Source: an uncultured Oscillospiraceae bacterium | GTDB lineage: Bacteria > Bacillota_A > Clostridia > Oscillospirales > Oscillospiraceae | Length of the DNA: 10,942 bases | Reading direction: 5' to 3' | Assembly (NCBI GenBank): GCA_910584605.1 | Contig: CAJUAW010000097.1 | Location: forward strand, 1-10,942 | In this document: positions 1-5,963 of the stretch, piece after piece | Numbering within the stretch: position 1 is the first letter of the stretch | Layout of the letters: each line of letters begins with the position of its first letter | Translations under genes and position numbers: made by a program | The notes under the pieces: generated by a model | What the model was told of the DNA's origin: nothing | The model's input: only the letters and a program-made list of their open reading frames with translations | Database searches by the model: none

Positions 1-1
1 C

Positions 2-61
2 AAGATCGCCGCTGCCAACAGCTTCCAGGCCCTGCTCCGGGCGCTGTACCGGCAGGCTTGA
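2..61 (+). CDS. 3' end of an unidentified gene upstream of gutM (partial)
   Basis: An open frame enters from the left edge and ends at a TGA at 59-61, giving only 19 residues (KIAAANSFQ... ending in LYRQA). The stop lies 2 bases before the gutM ribosome binding site, so this gene is almost certainly in the same operon. The fragment is too short to identify. In several Firmicute sorbitol operons (known organisation in Streptococcus) the gene before gutM encodes a PRD-type activator, and elsewhere it is sorbitol-6-phosphate dehydrogenase. Either would fit this position, but nothing in the 19 residues decides it. Confidence 0.7.
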   Translation, partial: KIAAANSFQALLRALYRQA

Positions 62-63
62 TC

Positions 64-69
64 AGGAGG
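64..69 (+). promoter_or_regulatory. Ribosome binding site that decides the gutM start
   Basis: A consensus AGGAGG lies 8 bases before the ATG at 78. A TTG two codons upstream (72) is in frame but only 2 bases from this site, so the ATG at 78 is the better start. Confidence 0.85.
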
Positions 70-77
70 AATTGATC

Positions 78-530
78 ATGTTTCAACTCGCGCTGCTCTT
101 AGGGGCCATGTTCCTGCTCCAGGGAGTGCTCAGCGTCATCCAGATGCGGCATTTTTCCAAGGAATTCGTCAAGCTGCGCCGCCAAGGCAAGGTGGCCTGC
201 GGGCGGAAGTCCGGCGGGTTCCATGCGGGGGCCATCGTCCTGTTCCGCATCGACGAGGACGGGGTCATTCAGGAGGGCAGAAAGCTGATGGGCGTCACCT
301 GCTTCGCCCGGGTGACGGACCTGCCCGGCTTCGAGGGCAAATTCGTGGGCGGGCTGACCGAGGCCGACCTGCCCAAGTACGGCAAAAACCTGCGCAAGGC
401 GGTGCTGGACGCCAGCAATACCTACAACAAATTCATGGCCGGAGAGGTCATCCCGGAGCCGCCCTCCCCCTTCCAGCGGGCGGGACGGACCCTGACCGGA
501 GCCCTCCGGCCCCAGCCCAAAACACTATGA
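78..530 (+). CDS. gutM: GutM family glucitol operon activator protein
   Basis: This 150-residue protein belongs to the GutM family, known as an accessory activator of glucitol (sorbitol) operons. It begins with a hydrophobic stretch (about residues 2-21, MFQLALLLGAMFLLQGVLSV) that could be a membrane anchor. The family core follows: a basic segment containing LRRQGKVACGRKSGG, then GAIVLFRIDEDGVI, then GVTCFARVTDLPGFEG, and a helical end with LRKAVLDASNTYNKF. The last 25 residues are rich in Pro and Arg. It lies directly before srlA with a 13-base gap, the order seen in Gram-positive sorbitol operons, whereas in E. coli gutM follows the PTS genes. How GutM acts mechanistically is poorly known; the membrane anchor is inferred from the sequence. 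Confidence 0.9.
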   Translation: MFQLALLLGAMFLLQGVLSVIQMRHFSKEFVKLRRQGKVACGRKSGGFHAGAIVLFRIDEDGVIQEGRKLMGVTCFARVTDLPGFEGKFVGGLTEADLPKYGKNLRKAVLDASNTYNKFMAGEVIPEPPSPFQRAGRTLTGALRPQPKTL

Positions 531-543
531 AAGGCGGATTTCT

Positions 544-1095
544 ATGGACTTTATCGTCAATTTAGCCTCCGGCTTTATGAATCTGTTCACTCTGGGCGGA
601 CAGCAGTTCATGAGCTGGGTCACCGGCATCATCCCCACCATCATCATGCTCCTGGTGCTGATGAACGCCATCATGGCCATCGCCGGGGAGAAGACGGTCA
701 ACAAGCTGGCCGCCGTCTGCACCGGCAACCCGGTCCTGCGCTACGCGGTGCTCCCCTTTGTCAGCGCCTTCATGCTGGGCAACCCTATGGCCCTGTCCAT
801 GGGCAAGTTCATGCCCGAGTTCTACAAGCCCTGCTTCTACGCCTCGGTCACCTACCACTGCCACACCAACAACGGTCTGTTTCCCCACATTAACGCCTCG
901 GAGCTGTTCATCTGGCTGGGCATTGCCAACGGTATCACCGCCCTGGGCCTGGACACCACGCCTCTGGCAGTGCGGTACCTGCTGGTGGGCCTGGCGGCCA
1001 ACTTCATCTCCGGCTGGGCCACCGAGTTGACCACCCGGATGGTGGAGAAGCAGCAGGGCGTCACCCTGAGCCGCCAGTTCAAGACCGCAGAGTAA
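544..1095 (+). CDS. srlA: PTS glucitol/sorbitol transporter subunit IIC
   Basis: This is the EIIC (SrlA) subunit of the glucitol/sorbitol phosphotransferase system, a membrane protein that with SrlE forms the sugar channel. At 183 residues it matches the family length (about 187 in E. coli). Recognisable family stretches are GNPVLRYAVLP (about 61-71), NPMALSMGKFMPEFYKP (about 81-97), YHCHTNNGLFPHIN (about 104-117) and RYLLVGLAANF (about 144-154). Hydrophobic segments lie near residues 25-47, 62-80, 118-135 and 143-157. The start is ATG 544, preceded by AAGGCGG 6 bases upstream, an imperfect ribosome site. The gaps to gutM and srlE are both 13 bases, so it is translated from the operon message. 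Confidence 0.95.
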   Translation: MDFIVNLASGFMNLFTLGGQQFMSWVTGIIPTIIMLLVLMNAIMAIAGEKTVNKLAAVCTGNPVLRYAVLPFVSAFMLGNPMALSMGKFMPEFYKPCFYASVTYHCHTNNGLFPHINASELFIWLGIANGITALGLDTTPLAVRYLLVGLAANFISGWATELTTRMVEKQQGVTLSRQFKTAE

Positions 1096-1108
1096 GGAGG
1101 AGAGAAAA

Positions 1109-2110
1109 ATGGCTGACTATCGTTCCATCCGGATCGAGCGGGGACCCGGCGGGTTCGGCGGCCCGCTGACCGTCACCCCCACCGGGCAAAAAAACAAGGT
1201 GATGTACATCACCGGCGGCGGTGCGGAGCCCGAGTGCCTGGCAAAGATCGTGGAGCTCACCGGCATGATCCCGGTGAACGGCTTTAAGACCAAGTGCCCC
1301 GAGGAGGAGATCGCCCTTGCCATCATTGACTGCGGCGGCACCCTGCGCTGCGGCATCTATCCCAAGAAGGGGATTCCCACCGTCAACGTCATGCCTGTGG
1401 GCAAGGCGGGCCCCATGGCCCAGTACATCGTCCCGGAGATTTATGTTTCCGCCGTCACCTCGGAACAGGTTTCTCCTGCCGGCGGCGCCGTCCCCGCCCC
1501 CAACGCGGAGCCCGCCAGGAGGGAGGAGCCCAGATTTACCGCCAACCAGAAGGTTTCGGAGACCCTGGCCAAGCAGGAGAACAAGTCTCTGGTCACCAAG
1601 ATCGGTCTGGGGGCCGGCAAGGTGGTCAACACCTTCTACCAGGCCGCCCGGGACGCCATCCAGACCTGCATCACCACCCTGCTCCCCTTCATGGCCTTTG
1701 TGTCCATGCTCATCGGCATCATCAACGGCTCCGGCTTTGGTGACGCGTTTGCCCAGATCCTGACCCCTCTGGCAGGAAATATCTTCGGACTGGTTGCCCT
1801 GGGTCTGATCTGTTCCATCCCCGGCCTGTCCGCCCTGCTGGGTCCCGGCGCGGTCATCGCCCAGATCATCGGCACCCTGGTGGGCGCGGAGATCGGCAAG
1901 GGCAATATCGCCCCCCAGCTGGCCCTCCCCGCCCTGTTCGCCATCAACTGTCAGGGCGCCTGCGACTTCATCCCCGTGGGCCTGGGCCTGGCCGAGGCGG
2001 AGACCGAGACCATCGAGGTGGGCGTGGTGTCCGTGATGTACTCCCGCTTTGCCACCGGCTGGCTGCGGGTCCTGCTGGCCTATGCCGCCAGCTTCGGGCT
2101 GTATGCTTAA
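1109..2110 (+). CDS. srlE: PTS glucitol/sorbitol transporter subunit IIB (SrlE)
   Basis: SrlE carries the cytoplasmic EIIB domain plus membrane segments that complete the glucitol/sorbitol carrier; it takes phosphate from EIIA and passes it to the incoming sugar. Residues 1-117 form the EIIB domain, starting RIERGPGGFGGPL. The phosphocysteine motif IIDCGGTLRCGIYP places Cys75 as the probable phosphorylated residue, with a second Cys at 81. A Pro/Ala/Glu-rich linker (about 118-158) leads to the membrane part: LLPFMAFVSMLIGII (191-205), a Gly/Pro-rich span near 226-260 containing LLGPGAVIAQIIG, and LALPALFAIN followed by CDFIPVGLGLAEA (271-297). The 333 residues are slightly more than the E. 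coli protein (about 319), mainly through the linker. The site AAGGAGG is 8 bases before ATG 1109. Confidence 0.95.
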   Translation: MADYRSIRIERGPGGFGGPLTVTPTGQKNKVMYITGGGAEPECLAKIVELTGMIPVNGFKTKCPEEEIALAIIDCGGTLRCGIYPKKGIPTVNVMPVGKAGPMAQYIVPEIYVSAVTSEQVSPAGGAVPAPNAEPARREEPRFTANQKVSETLAKQENKSLVTKIGLGAGKVVNTFYQAARDAIQTCITTLLPFMAFVSMLIGIINGSGFGDAFAQILTPLAGNIFGLVALGLICSIPGLSALLGPGAVIAQIIGTLVGAEIGKGNIAPQLALPALFAINCQGACDFIPVGLGLAEAETETIEVGVVSVMYSRFATGWLRVLLAYAASFGLYA

Positions 2111-2129
2111 TGAAATGGAGGTCGATCTC

Positions 2130-2495
2130 ATGAACATCATCTATGAAAATACCATCAAGGCTATGGGGGAGTGCGCCCAGGAATTTCGAGAGGAAAATAT
2201 GTTTGTCCTCTTTGGCGACAGCGCCCCCGAGGAGATCAAGGATTTCTGCTACTGGGTGGATGTAGCGCCCATCCATGGGACCATCGCCCCGGGCCAGGTG
2301 CTGAAGGTGGACGGCCAGTGCTACCGGATCACCGCTGTAGGCGGCGAGGTCCCCACCACTCTGGCCGGACTGGGCCACTGCTCCTTCAAGTTCAGCGGCC
2401 AGACCGAAGTGGAGCTGCTGGGCACCATCTATGTGGAGGACAAACCCATGCCGGACATCCAGGTGGGCACCGTGCTTCAGATTGTGGAGGAGTGA
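2130..2495 (+). CDS. srlB: PTS glucitol/sorbitol transporter subunit IIA
   Basis: This 121-residue cytoplasmic EIIA(Gut) protein should take phosphate from HPr and give it to SrlE. It aligns without gaps to the E. coli SrlB sequence as I recall it: SAPEEIKDFC (31-40) with GAPADLEEYC, RITAVG (66-71) with PVTAVG, and LGH (81-83) in both. The site GGAGG (2117-2121) is 8 bases before ATG 2130; longer in-frame starts overlapping srlE have no ribosome site and encode residues unlike the family. Position 43, His in E. coli and annotated as the phosphohistidine to my knowledge, is Val here. The only histidines are His49 and His83, of which His83 is shared with E. coli. The family call is secure; which residue is phosphorylated is open. 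Confidence 0.93.
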   Translation: MNIIYENTIKAMGECAQEFREENMFVLFGDSAPEEIKDFCYWVDVAPIHGTIAPGQVLKVDGQCYRITAVGGEVPTTLAGLGHCSFKFSGQTEVELLGTIYVEDKPMPDIQVGTVLQIVEE

Positions 2496-2498
2496 GAG

Positions 2499-2513
2499 CC
2501 GCAAAACTTGCGG
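2499..2513. promoter_or_regulatory. Perfect inverted repeat, candidate operator of the ROK gene
   Basis: CCGCAA-AAC-TTGCGG is a perfect 6-bp inverted repeat with a 3-base centre. It sits directly before the -35 of the next promoter and 4 bases after the srlB stop. No T-run follows, so it is more likely a protein binding site than a terminator. The binding protein is unknown; autoregulation by the adjacent ROK protein is a guess. Confidence 0.4.
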
Positions 2514-2542
2514 TTGTGCTTCCGGTTCATTCCTGCTATACT
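2514..2542 (+). promoter_or_regulatory. Promoter of the ROK regulator gene
   Basis: TTGTGC (2514-2519) and TATACT (2537-2542) are 17 bases apart, and TGC directly before the -10 makes it an extended -10. The expected start of transcription near 2549 leaves a leader of about 27 bases, with AGGTG (2566-2570) as the ribosome site for ATG 2576. Confidence 0.7.
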
Positions 2543-2575
2543 TAGATAAAACGATTTTGTAAAGCAGGTGTCAAC

Positions 2576-3640
2576 ATGGTCCAGATCACCCAGACGGTCC
2601 CATCGCGCATCTTCCAGCTGCTCCGCAGCGGACAGGAGCTGACCCGGCAGGAGATCTCAGGGACGCTGTCCCTGAGTATGCCTACCACCCTTCAGTATGT
2701 CACAGAGCTGATGGAGGCCGGTATCCTGGAAGAGCGCGGCACGGCCCAGTCCAACGGCGGGCGAAAGGCCAAGCTGCTCCGCCTCTGTCCGGAGGCCGGC
2801 CGGGCGGTGGGCGTCAATATCGGGGTACGCCATGTGGAATTTGCAGTAACCGACCTGCTGGGGGAACTCCGGCAGGCCGGTTCCGTTCCGTTGGCCTTCC
2901 GGGACGAGCCGGAGTGGTACGACCGGTTTCACGAGAGCCTGGTCCGTTTTTTGGCGGAACACCAGCTGAAGGCTGGACAGATCCTGGGGAGCGGGGTGTC
3001 CTTTCCCGGCATCATTGACGGCGGAGGAGAACAGGTTATCCGCTCCCACATTCTGGGACTGTCCCACATGAGCCTGGACCGCTTCCACAAGGCGTTACCC
3101 TTCCCGGCCATCTTCGCCAACGATGCCAACTGCGCCTGCTTTGCGGAGCGCGGCCCGGTCCGCAGCAGCTTTTTCTACCTCTCCCTGAACGAGTCGGTGG
3201 GCGGAGCCATCATGCTGAACGGCCAGCTCTGGACGGGGGACACCTTCCAGGCAGGGGAGGTTGGCCACATGCTGCTGATCCCGGAGGGCCGGCGGTGCTA
3301 CTGCGGCAAGGAGGGGTGTGCGGACGCCTATCTGTCCCCCCAGGCGCTGGAGCGGGACGGATGGGACCGCTACCTGGAACACCTGGCTGTGCTGCTGAGC
3401 GATCTGCGGATGCTGCTGAACATCGACCTTGTGGTGGGCGGACAGGTGGGCGCGCAGATTGGCCCCCACCTGGAGGAACTGCGGGTCAAAACGGCGCAGT
3501 ACGACCACTTTGCCCGGGATGTGGACTACATCGTTCCCTGCACCCGGCTGGAGCATGCCTGTGCCCTGGGGGCGGCCGGCTTTGCGCTGGAAACATTCGC
3601 GTCCCGGGTCCTGCAAGGGGACCGGGACGCGTTTGGATGA
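2576..3640 (+). CDS. ROK family transcriptional regulator
   Basis: This 354-residue protein has an N-terminal winged helix-turn-helix (about 1-72: LTRQEISGTLSLSMPTT as the HTH, then a wing ending NGGRKAKLL) joined to a ROK (NagC/XylR-type) sugar-binding domain. The ROK signatures are present: the substrate-site NDAN with Asp183, Glu228 and His231 in GEVGH, and zinc ligands Cys241, Cys243 and Cys248 in CYCGKEGC. The phosphate loop of ROK kinases (DIGGTK) is replaced by VNIGVRHVEF (80-89), as expected for a regulator that binds sugar but does not phosphorylate it. The usual Glu after GC.. is altered (GCADAY). Lying just after the glucitol PTS genes, it may sense sorbitol or a sugar phosphate and control them, but it has its own promoter and this link is inferred. 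Confidence 0.93.
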   Translation: MVQITQTVPSRIFQLLRSGQELTRQEISGTLSLSMPTTLQYVTELMEAGILEERGTAQSNGGRKAKLLRLCPEAGRAVGVNIGVRHVEFAVTDLLGELRQAGSVPLAFRDEPEWYDRFHESLVRFLAEHQLKAGQILGSGVSFPGIIDGGGEQVIRSHILGLSHMSLDRFHKALPFPAIFANDANCACFAERGPVRSSFFYLSLNESVGGAIMLNGQLWTGDTFQAGEVGHMLLIPEGRRCYCGKEGCADAYLSPQALERDGWDRYLEHLAVLLSDLRMLLNIDLVVGGQVGAQIGPHLEELRVKTAQYDHFARDVDYIVPCTRLEHACALGAAGFALETFASRVLQGDRDAFG

Positions 3641-3684
3641 AAAAAGCGCTCTTTCTGAGTCCCCGAAGCGGGTGCCGATGGAGC

Positions 3685-3708
3685 CGCTCCTCCCTCCTCA
3701 CAGGAGCG
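3685..3708. repeat. Inverted repeat in the leader region before the hemerythrin gene
   Basis: CGCTCCT (3685-3691) and AGGAGCG (3702-3708) form a perfect 7-bp stem with a 10-base loop, 45 bases after the ROK stop. TTTT appears only 9 bases further on (3717-3720), so it may be a weak terminator of the ROK gene or part of a leader structure. Confidence 0.4.
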
Positions 3709-3797
3709 CCGCCGGATTTTGTGCATAGAATGGATTGGGCTGTGGAATATGGAGGGGCCCCTTGCGGAGGACTTGTCCCCTTGGCCCGGCATGTTTT

Positions 3798-3833
3798 CTC
3801 CAATGCAGCCGATGAGCGTTTACGCAATTGGAG
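3798..3833. repeat. Long-range hairpin in the hemerythrin upstream region
   Basis: CTCCAAT (3798-3804) and ATTGGAG (3827-3833) are perfectly complementary, and GC on each inner side (3805-3806 with 3824-3825) can extend the stem past one bulged A. A smaller hairpin, CCGCA/TGCGG (3860-3864 and 3869-3873), lies just before the ribosome site. The 256 bases between the ROK and hemerythrin genes hold no convincing gene, no clear -35/-10 pair and no riboswitch I recognise. Confidence 0.4.
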
Positions 3834-3896
3834 CGGAACATGAAGCGAACTCCTGCCCTCCGCACTCCTGCGGGCGGCGGGTAAGAAGGGAATACT

Positions 3897-4847
3897 ATGC
3901 AGCAAATCGAATGGAAGGATCGGTTTAATATTGGTGTGGAGATCATCGATCAGGCGCACCATGGACTGTTTTCCATCGTGCAAAAGATGATGGATCTGTA
4001 CGTTGAACGGCACAAGGACAAATTTGCCTGTGTGGAAGGGATCAAATATTTTAAGGCGTACGCCCTCAAGCACTTTGCTGAGGAGGAAGCCTATATGCAC
4101 CAGATCGGATATCCTGGCTACGCGGCGCACAAAAAGATTCACGACCGGATGAGGTATGAGACCCTGCCGGAATTGGAGCGGCTGCTTTACGAATCGGACT
4201 TTTCGGTTGAAGCGGTCCAGCGGTTCATTGGCGTTTGCACCGGCTGGCTGACCGGCCACATCCTCGTGGAGGACCGGGCGATTGTGGGGGGAGGGAGCGG
4301 TGAATTGGCTCCCATACAGTTTGACGATGAGATGTCTGTGATCCAAGCGGTGATCATCGCCCCGTTACAGGAAATTTTGGGCTGTCCCATCCAATTCACC
4401 GGCCAGTTCTCGGTCAGGGATATGATCCTGCATGAGCAGTGCTACGAGCTGATCTACAGTACCCGGGAGGGGAAACGGCTGCGGATCATACTGGTCATGG
4501 GGCAGCAGATGCTGCTTCATGCGGCGGGGCTGATGTTTGGAATCGATTTTTACGAAAAGAGTGACATCGTCGGGTTTGCCCTGCAGGAAATTGCACAGAA
4601 CCTGATTCAGCGGGCGGCTGTGAGCTTTGGCCGTCAGCCGGATGAGTTCCAGCTGGAGAAGGGATGCTTTTTGGAGCACGAGGAGTTTTTGGAGCAATTC
4701 AAGGACCGGTCCCCGCAGTACAGCCTGCTGTTTCGCGTGGGGCAGGAAAGCTTTGCCCTCTGCATCGATCAGATGGCGTGTCCAGATGCTCCGGCTTCCG
4801 ATGCGATGGAAGGCGAGCGCCCTCTTTTACCTAAGCAGCGGTCCTGA
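3897..4847 (+). CDS. Bacteriohemerythrin fused to a CheX-like domain
   Basis: This is a 316-residue two-domain protein. Residues 1-130 are a complete bacteriohemerythrin: expected di-iron ligands are His21 (DQAHHGLF), His59 and Glu63 (HFAEEE), His78 and His82 (HKKIH), His121 and Asp126 (GHILVED). Such domains bind oxygen reversibly for storage, delivery or sensing. Residues about 131-290 resemble the CheC/CheX phosphatase fold, most clearly in AAGLMFG (209-215) and DIVGFALQEIAQNLIQRAA (223-241). In active CheX proteins the motif is ExxN; here the aligned position is Gln (EIAQ, 231-234), so phosphatase activity is doubtful. The protein has no membrane span and is probably cytosolic. GAAGGG 6 bases before ATG 3897 is the ribosome site. 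The gene looks lower in GC than its neighbours. The CheX relation rests on short motifs and is less sure than the hemerythrin call. Confidence 0.9.
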   Translation: MQQIEWKDRFNIGVEIIDQAHHGLFSIVQKMMDLYVERHKDKFACVEGIKYFKAYALKHFAEEEAYMHQIGYPGYAAHKKIHDRMRYETLPELERLLYESDFSVEAVQRFIGVCTGWLTGHILVEDRAIVGGGSGELAPIQFDDEMSVIQAVIIAPLQEILGCPIQFTGQFSVRDMILHEQCYELIYSTREGKRLRIILVMGQQMLLHAAGLMFGIDFYEKSDIVGFALQEIAQNLIQRAAVSFGRQPDEFQLEKGCFLEHEEFLEQFKDRSPQYSLLFRVGQESFALCIDQMACPDAPASDAMEGERPLLPKQRS

Positions 4848-4858
4848 GCGCCTGAGGT

Positions 4859-4872
4859 TCAAACCGGTTTGA
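4859..4872. repeat. 14-bp perfect palindrome after the hemerythrin gene
   Basis: TCAAACCGGTTTGA is self-complementary over 14 bases. It begins 11 bases after the stop codon and ends 12 bases before the terminator stem. It could be a protein binding site or part of the transcript end structure; its role is unknown. Confidence 0.45.
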
Positions 4873-4884
4873 CCGTCTGGTTCC

Positions 4885-4921
4885 AAAATCTCCGGGAATC
4901 ATCTGATTTCCGGAGATTTTT
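4885..4921 (+). terminator. Intrinsic terminator after the hemerythrin-CheX-like gene
   Basis: AAAATCTCCGG (4885-4895) pairs with CCGGAGATTTT (4910-4920), and the inner bases GAATC/GATTT extend the stem to 16 pairs (one G-U) around an ATCT loop. Five T close it. The A-run on the left arm could let it also work on the opposite strand, though no gene there needs it. Confidence 0.88.
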
Positions 4922-4941
4922 CATCTGCGCTGTGTGTGGAG

Positions 4942-4988
4942 AGGCCGCTTGATTCATCACGTTGTTCATGGTATACTGCAAGCGGCCT
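4942..4988. promoter_or_regulatory. 10-bp inverted repeat bracketing the cutC promoter
   Basis: AGGCCGCTTG (4942-4951) and CAAGCGGCCT (4979-4988) are perfect inverted copies separated by 27 bases. The left arm overlaps the first three bases of the -35 and the right arm lies over the expected start of transcription, so the whole promoter core is enclosed. This suggests a repressor site or DNA-loop arrangement; no known regulator motif is recognised. Confidence 0.55.
4949..4977 (+). promoter_or_regulatory. Promoter of cutC
   Basis: TTGATT (4949-4954) and TATACT (4972-4977) are separated by 17 bases, a good vegetative promoter. Transcription would start near 4984, giving a leader of about 100 bases. 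Confidence 0.78.
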
Positions 4989-5004
4989 GCTGCCTGTTGC
5001 CTGT

Positions 5005-5035
5005 CTGTGATCCCTGATTCCTGAGCGGATCACGG
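5005..5035 (+). promoter_or_regulatory. Hairpin in the cutC leader
   Basis: GTGATCC (5007-5013) and GGATCAC (5027-5033) form a perfect 7-bp stem, extendable by one G-U and one C-G pair, with a 13-base loop. It lies inside the transcribed leader about 50 bases before the cutC start. It may stabilise the message or regulate it; no known riboswitch class is recognised. Confidence 0.4.
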
Positions 5036-5084
5036 TATGGGATCGACGCTGCGGCTTCTGAACAACAGGAAGGGATGATCCAAG

Positions 5085-5843
5085 ATGAATGTTCCACTGA
5101 TCGAAGGCTGTGTGGATTCCTACGCCTCCTGCGCGGCCGCCTGCCGGGCGGGTGCGGACCGCCTGGAGCTGTGCGCCAATCTGTCCATCGGCGGCACGAC
5201 CCCCTCTTCCAGCCTGTTCCAGCAGGTCCGGAGGGATTATGCGGTGCCGGTCAACGTTCTGATCCGTCCCCGCTTTGGGGATTTCCTCTACTCGGAGCCG
5301 GAGCTGGAGGAGATGGGGGAGGAGATCCGCCGCTTTCGGAAGCTGGGGGCCAGCGGGGTGGTCATCGGCGCGCTGACGCCGGAGGGCGAGCTGGACAGAG
5401 AGGCGCTGGCCCGTCTGATCGACTGCGCCGGAGGGCTGCCCGTCACCCTTCACCGGGCCTTCGACATGACCCGGGACCCGCTGGAGGCGCTGGAGGAGGC
5501 GGTCCGGCTGGGCTTCCGGACCATCCTGACCTCCGGCCAGGCGCGCAGCGCGGCGGAGGGGACGGAGGCACTGAGGCAGGTCTTCCGCCAGGCGGCGGGA
5601 CGGATCGACATTATGGCGGGCTGCGGCGTAAACAGGGAGAACATTGTTTCCCTTTACGAGCAGACCGGCATTCGGATGTTCCACACCACCGGGCGGAAGG
5701 GGCCGGTGGACAGCGGGATGCGCTATCGCAGGCAGGGGGTGTCCATGGGACTGCCCTCCCTGTCGGAGTACGAGCTTTGGCGGACGGACGAGGAGGAGTT
5801 CCGGGCCTGCGCGGAACGGGTGCATGCCCTCCCAAACAGCTGA
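5085..5843 (+). CDS. cutC: CutC family protein (copper homeostasis family)
   Basis: This 252-residue protein is a full-length CutC family TIM barrel. Family stretches are ADRLELCANLSIGGTTPS (24-41), VNVLIRPRFGDFLYSE (57-72), VVIGALTPEGELD (91-103), LHRAFDM (121-127), ILTSGQARSAAEG (147-159) and MAGCGVNREN (176-185). E. coli CutC (248 residues) was named for copper tolerance, but later work traced that phenotype largely to the small RNA MicL encoded at the 3' end of the gene, so the biochemical role of the family is unsettled. It is unrelated to the choline trimethylamine-lyase also called CutC. GGAAGGG (5068-5074) precedes ATG 5085 by 10 bases. With its own promoter and terminator it is a single-gene unit. 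No signal peptide or membrane span is seen, so it should be cytosolic. Confidence 0.93.
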   Translation: MNVPLIEGCVDSYASCAAACRAGADRLELCANLSIGGTTPSSSLFQQVRRDYAVPVNVLIRPRFGDFLYSEPELEEMGEEIRRFRKLGASGVVIGALTPEGELDREALARLIDCAGGLPVTLHRAFDMTRDPLEALEEAVRLGFRTILTSGQARSAAEGTEALRQVFRQAAGRIDIMAGCGVNRENIVSLYEQTGIRMFHTTGRKGPVDSGMRYRRQGVSMGLPSLSEYELWRTDEEEFRACAERVHALPNS

Positions 5844-5852
5844 CACAGCCGC

Positions 5853-5898
5853 GGAAGCGGCCCCGTTTCGGGGGGCCGCTTCCCGGTTGATTTTTTTT
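5853..5898 (+). terminator. Intrinsic terminator of cutC
   Basis: GGAAGCGGCCCC (5853-5864) pairs with GGGGCCGCTTCC (5872-5883) around a 7-base loop, a very GC-rich 12-bp stem. Eight T follow at 5891-5898 after a 7-base gap (CGGTTGA). The stem begins 9 bases after the cutC stop. Confidence 0.85.
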
Positions 5899-5915
5899 CC
5901 GGACCGCATTATAAT
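5887..5915 (+). promoter_or_regulatory. Promoter of the hscC/J-like operon, overlapping the cutC terminator
   Basis: TTGATT (5887-5892) and a perfect TATAAT (5910-5915) are 17 bases apart. The -35 and the spacer contain the T-run of the cutC terminator. No CIRCE element (TTAGCACTC-N9-GAGTGCTAA) is present, so HrcA control as seen for groE/dnaK is not indicated. A short hairpin, CGTCC-GAG-GGACG (5931-5943), lies near the 5' end of the expected transcript. Confidence 0.82.
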
Positions 5916-5963
5916 GGAGGGCATAAAAAACGTCCGAGGGACGGCAAGGCAGGGTGAGTGCAT

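Noticed and set aside
2049..2129. An extended N-terminus of srlB overlapping srlE
   Set aside because: The added residues do not resemble EIIA glucitol proteins, there is no ribosome site before 2049, and GGAGG sits 8 bases before ATG 2130.
1079..2140. A 353-codon minus-strand open frame opposite srlE
   Set aside because: Its translation is Gly/Gln/Asp/His-rich without recognisable domains, and srlE on the other strand matches its family end to end.
2499..2513. The CCGCAA/TTGCGG repeat as the terminator of the glucitol operon
   Set aside because: The stem is only 6 bp and is followed by TTGTGCTTCC, with no T-run; a promoter starts immediately. An operator role is more likely.
3719..3928. 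A 69-codon frame before the hemerythrin gene
   Set aside because: It has no good ribosome site, overlaps the hemerythrin start in another frame and encodes no recognisable protein.
5085..5843. cutC as choline trimethylamine-lyase
   Set aside because: That glycyl radical enzyme is over 800 residues with a C-terminal glycyl radical motif; this protein has 252 residues and the motifs of the copper-homeostasis CutC family.
5899..5963. A CIRCE-type heat-shock operator before hscC
   Set aside because: The expected TTAGCACTC/GAGTGCTAA arms are absent; only a 5-bp hairpin is found.
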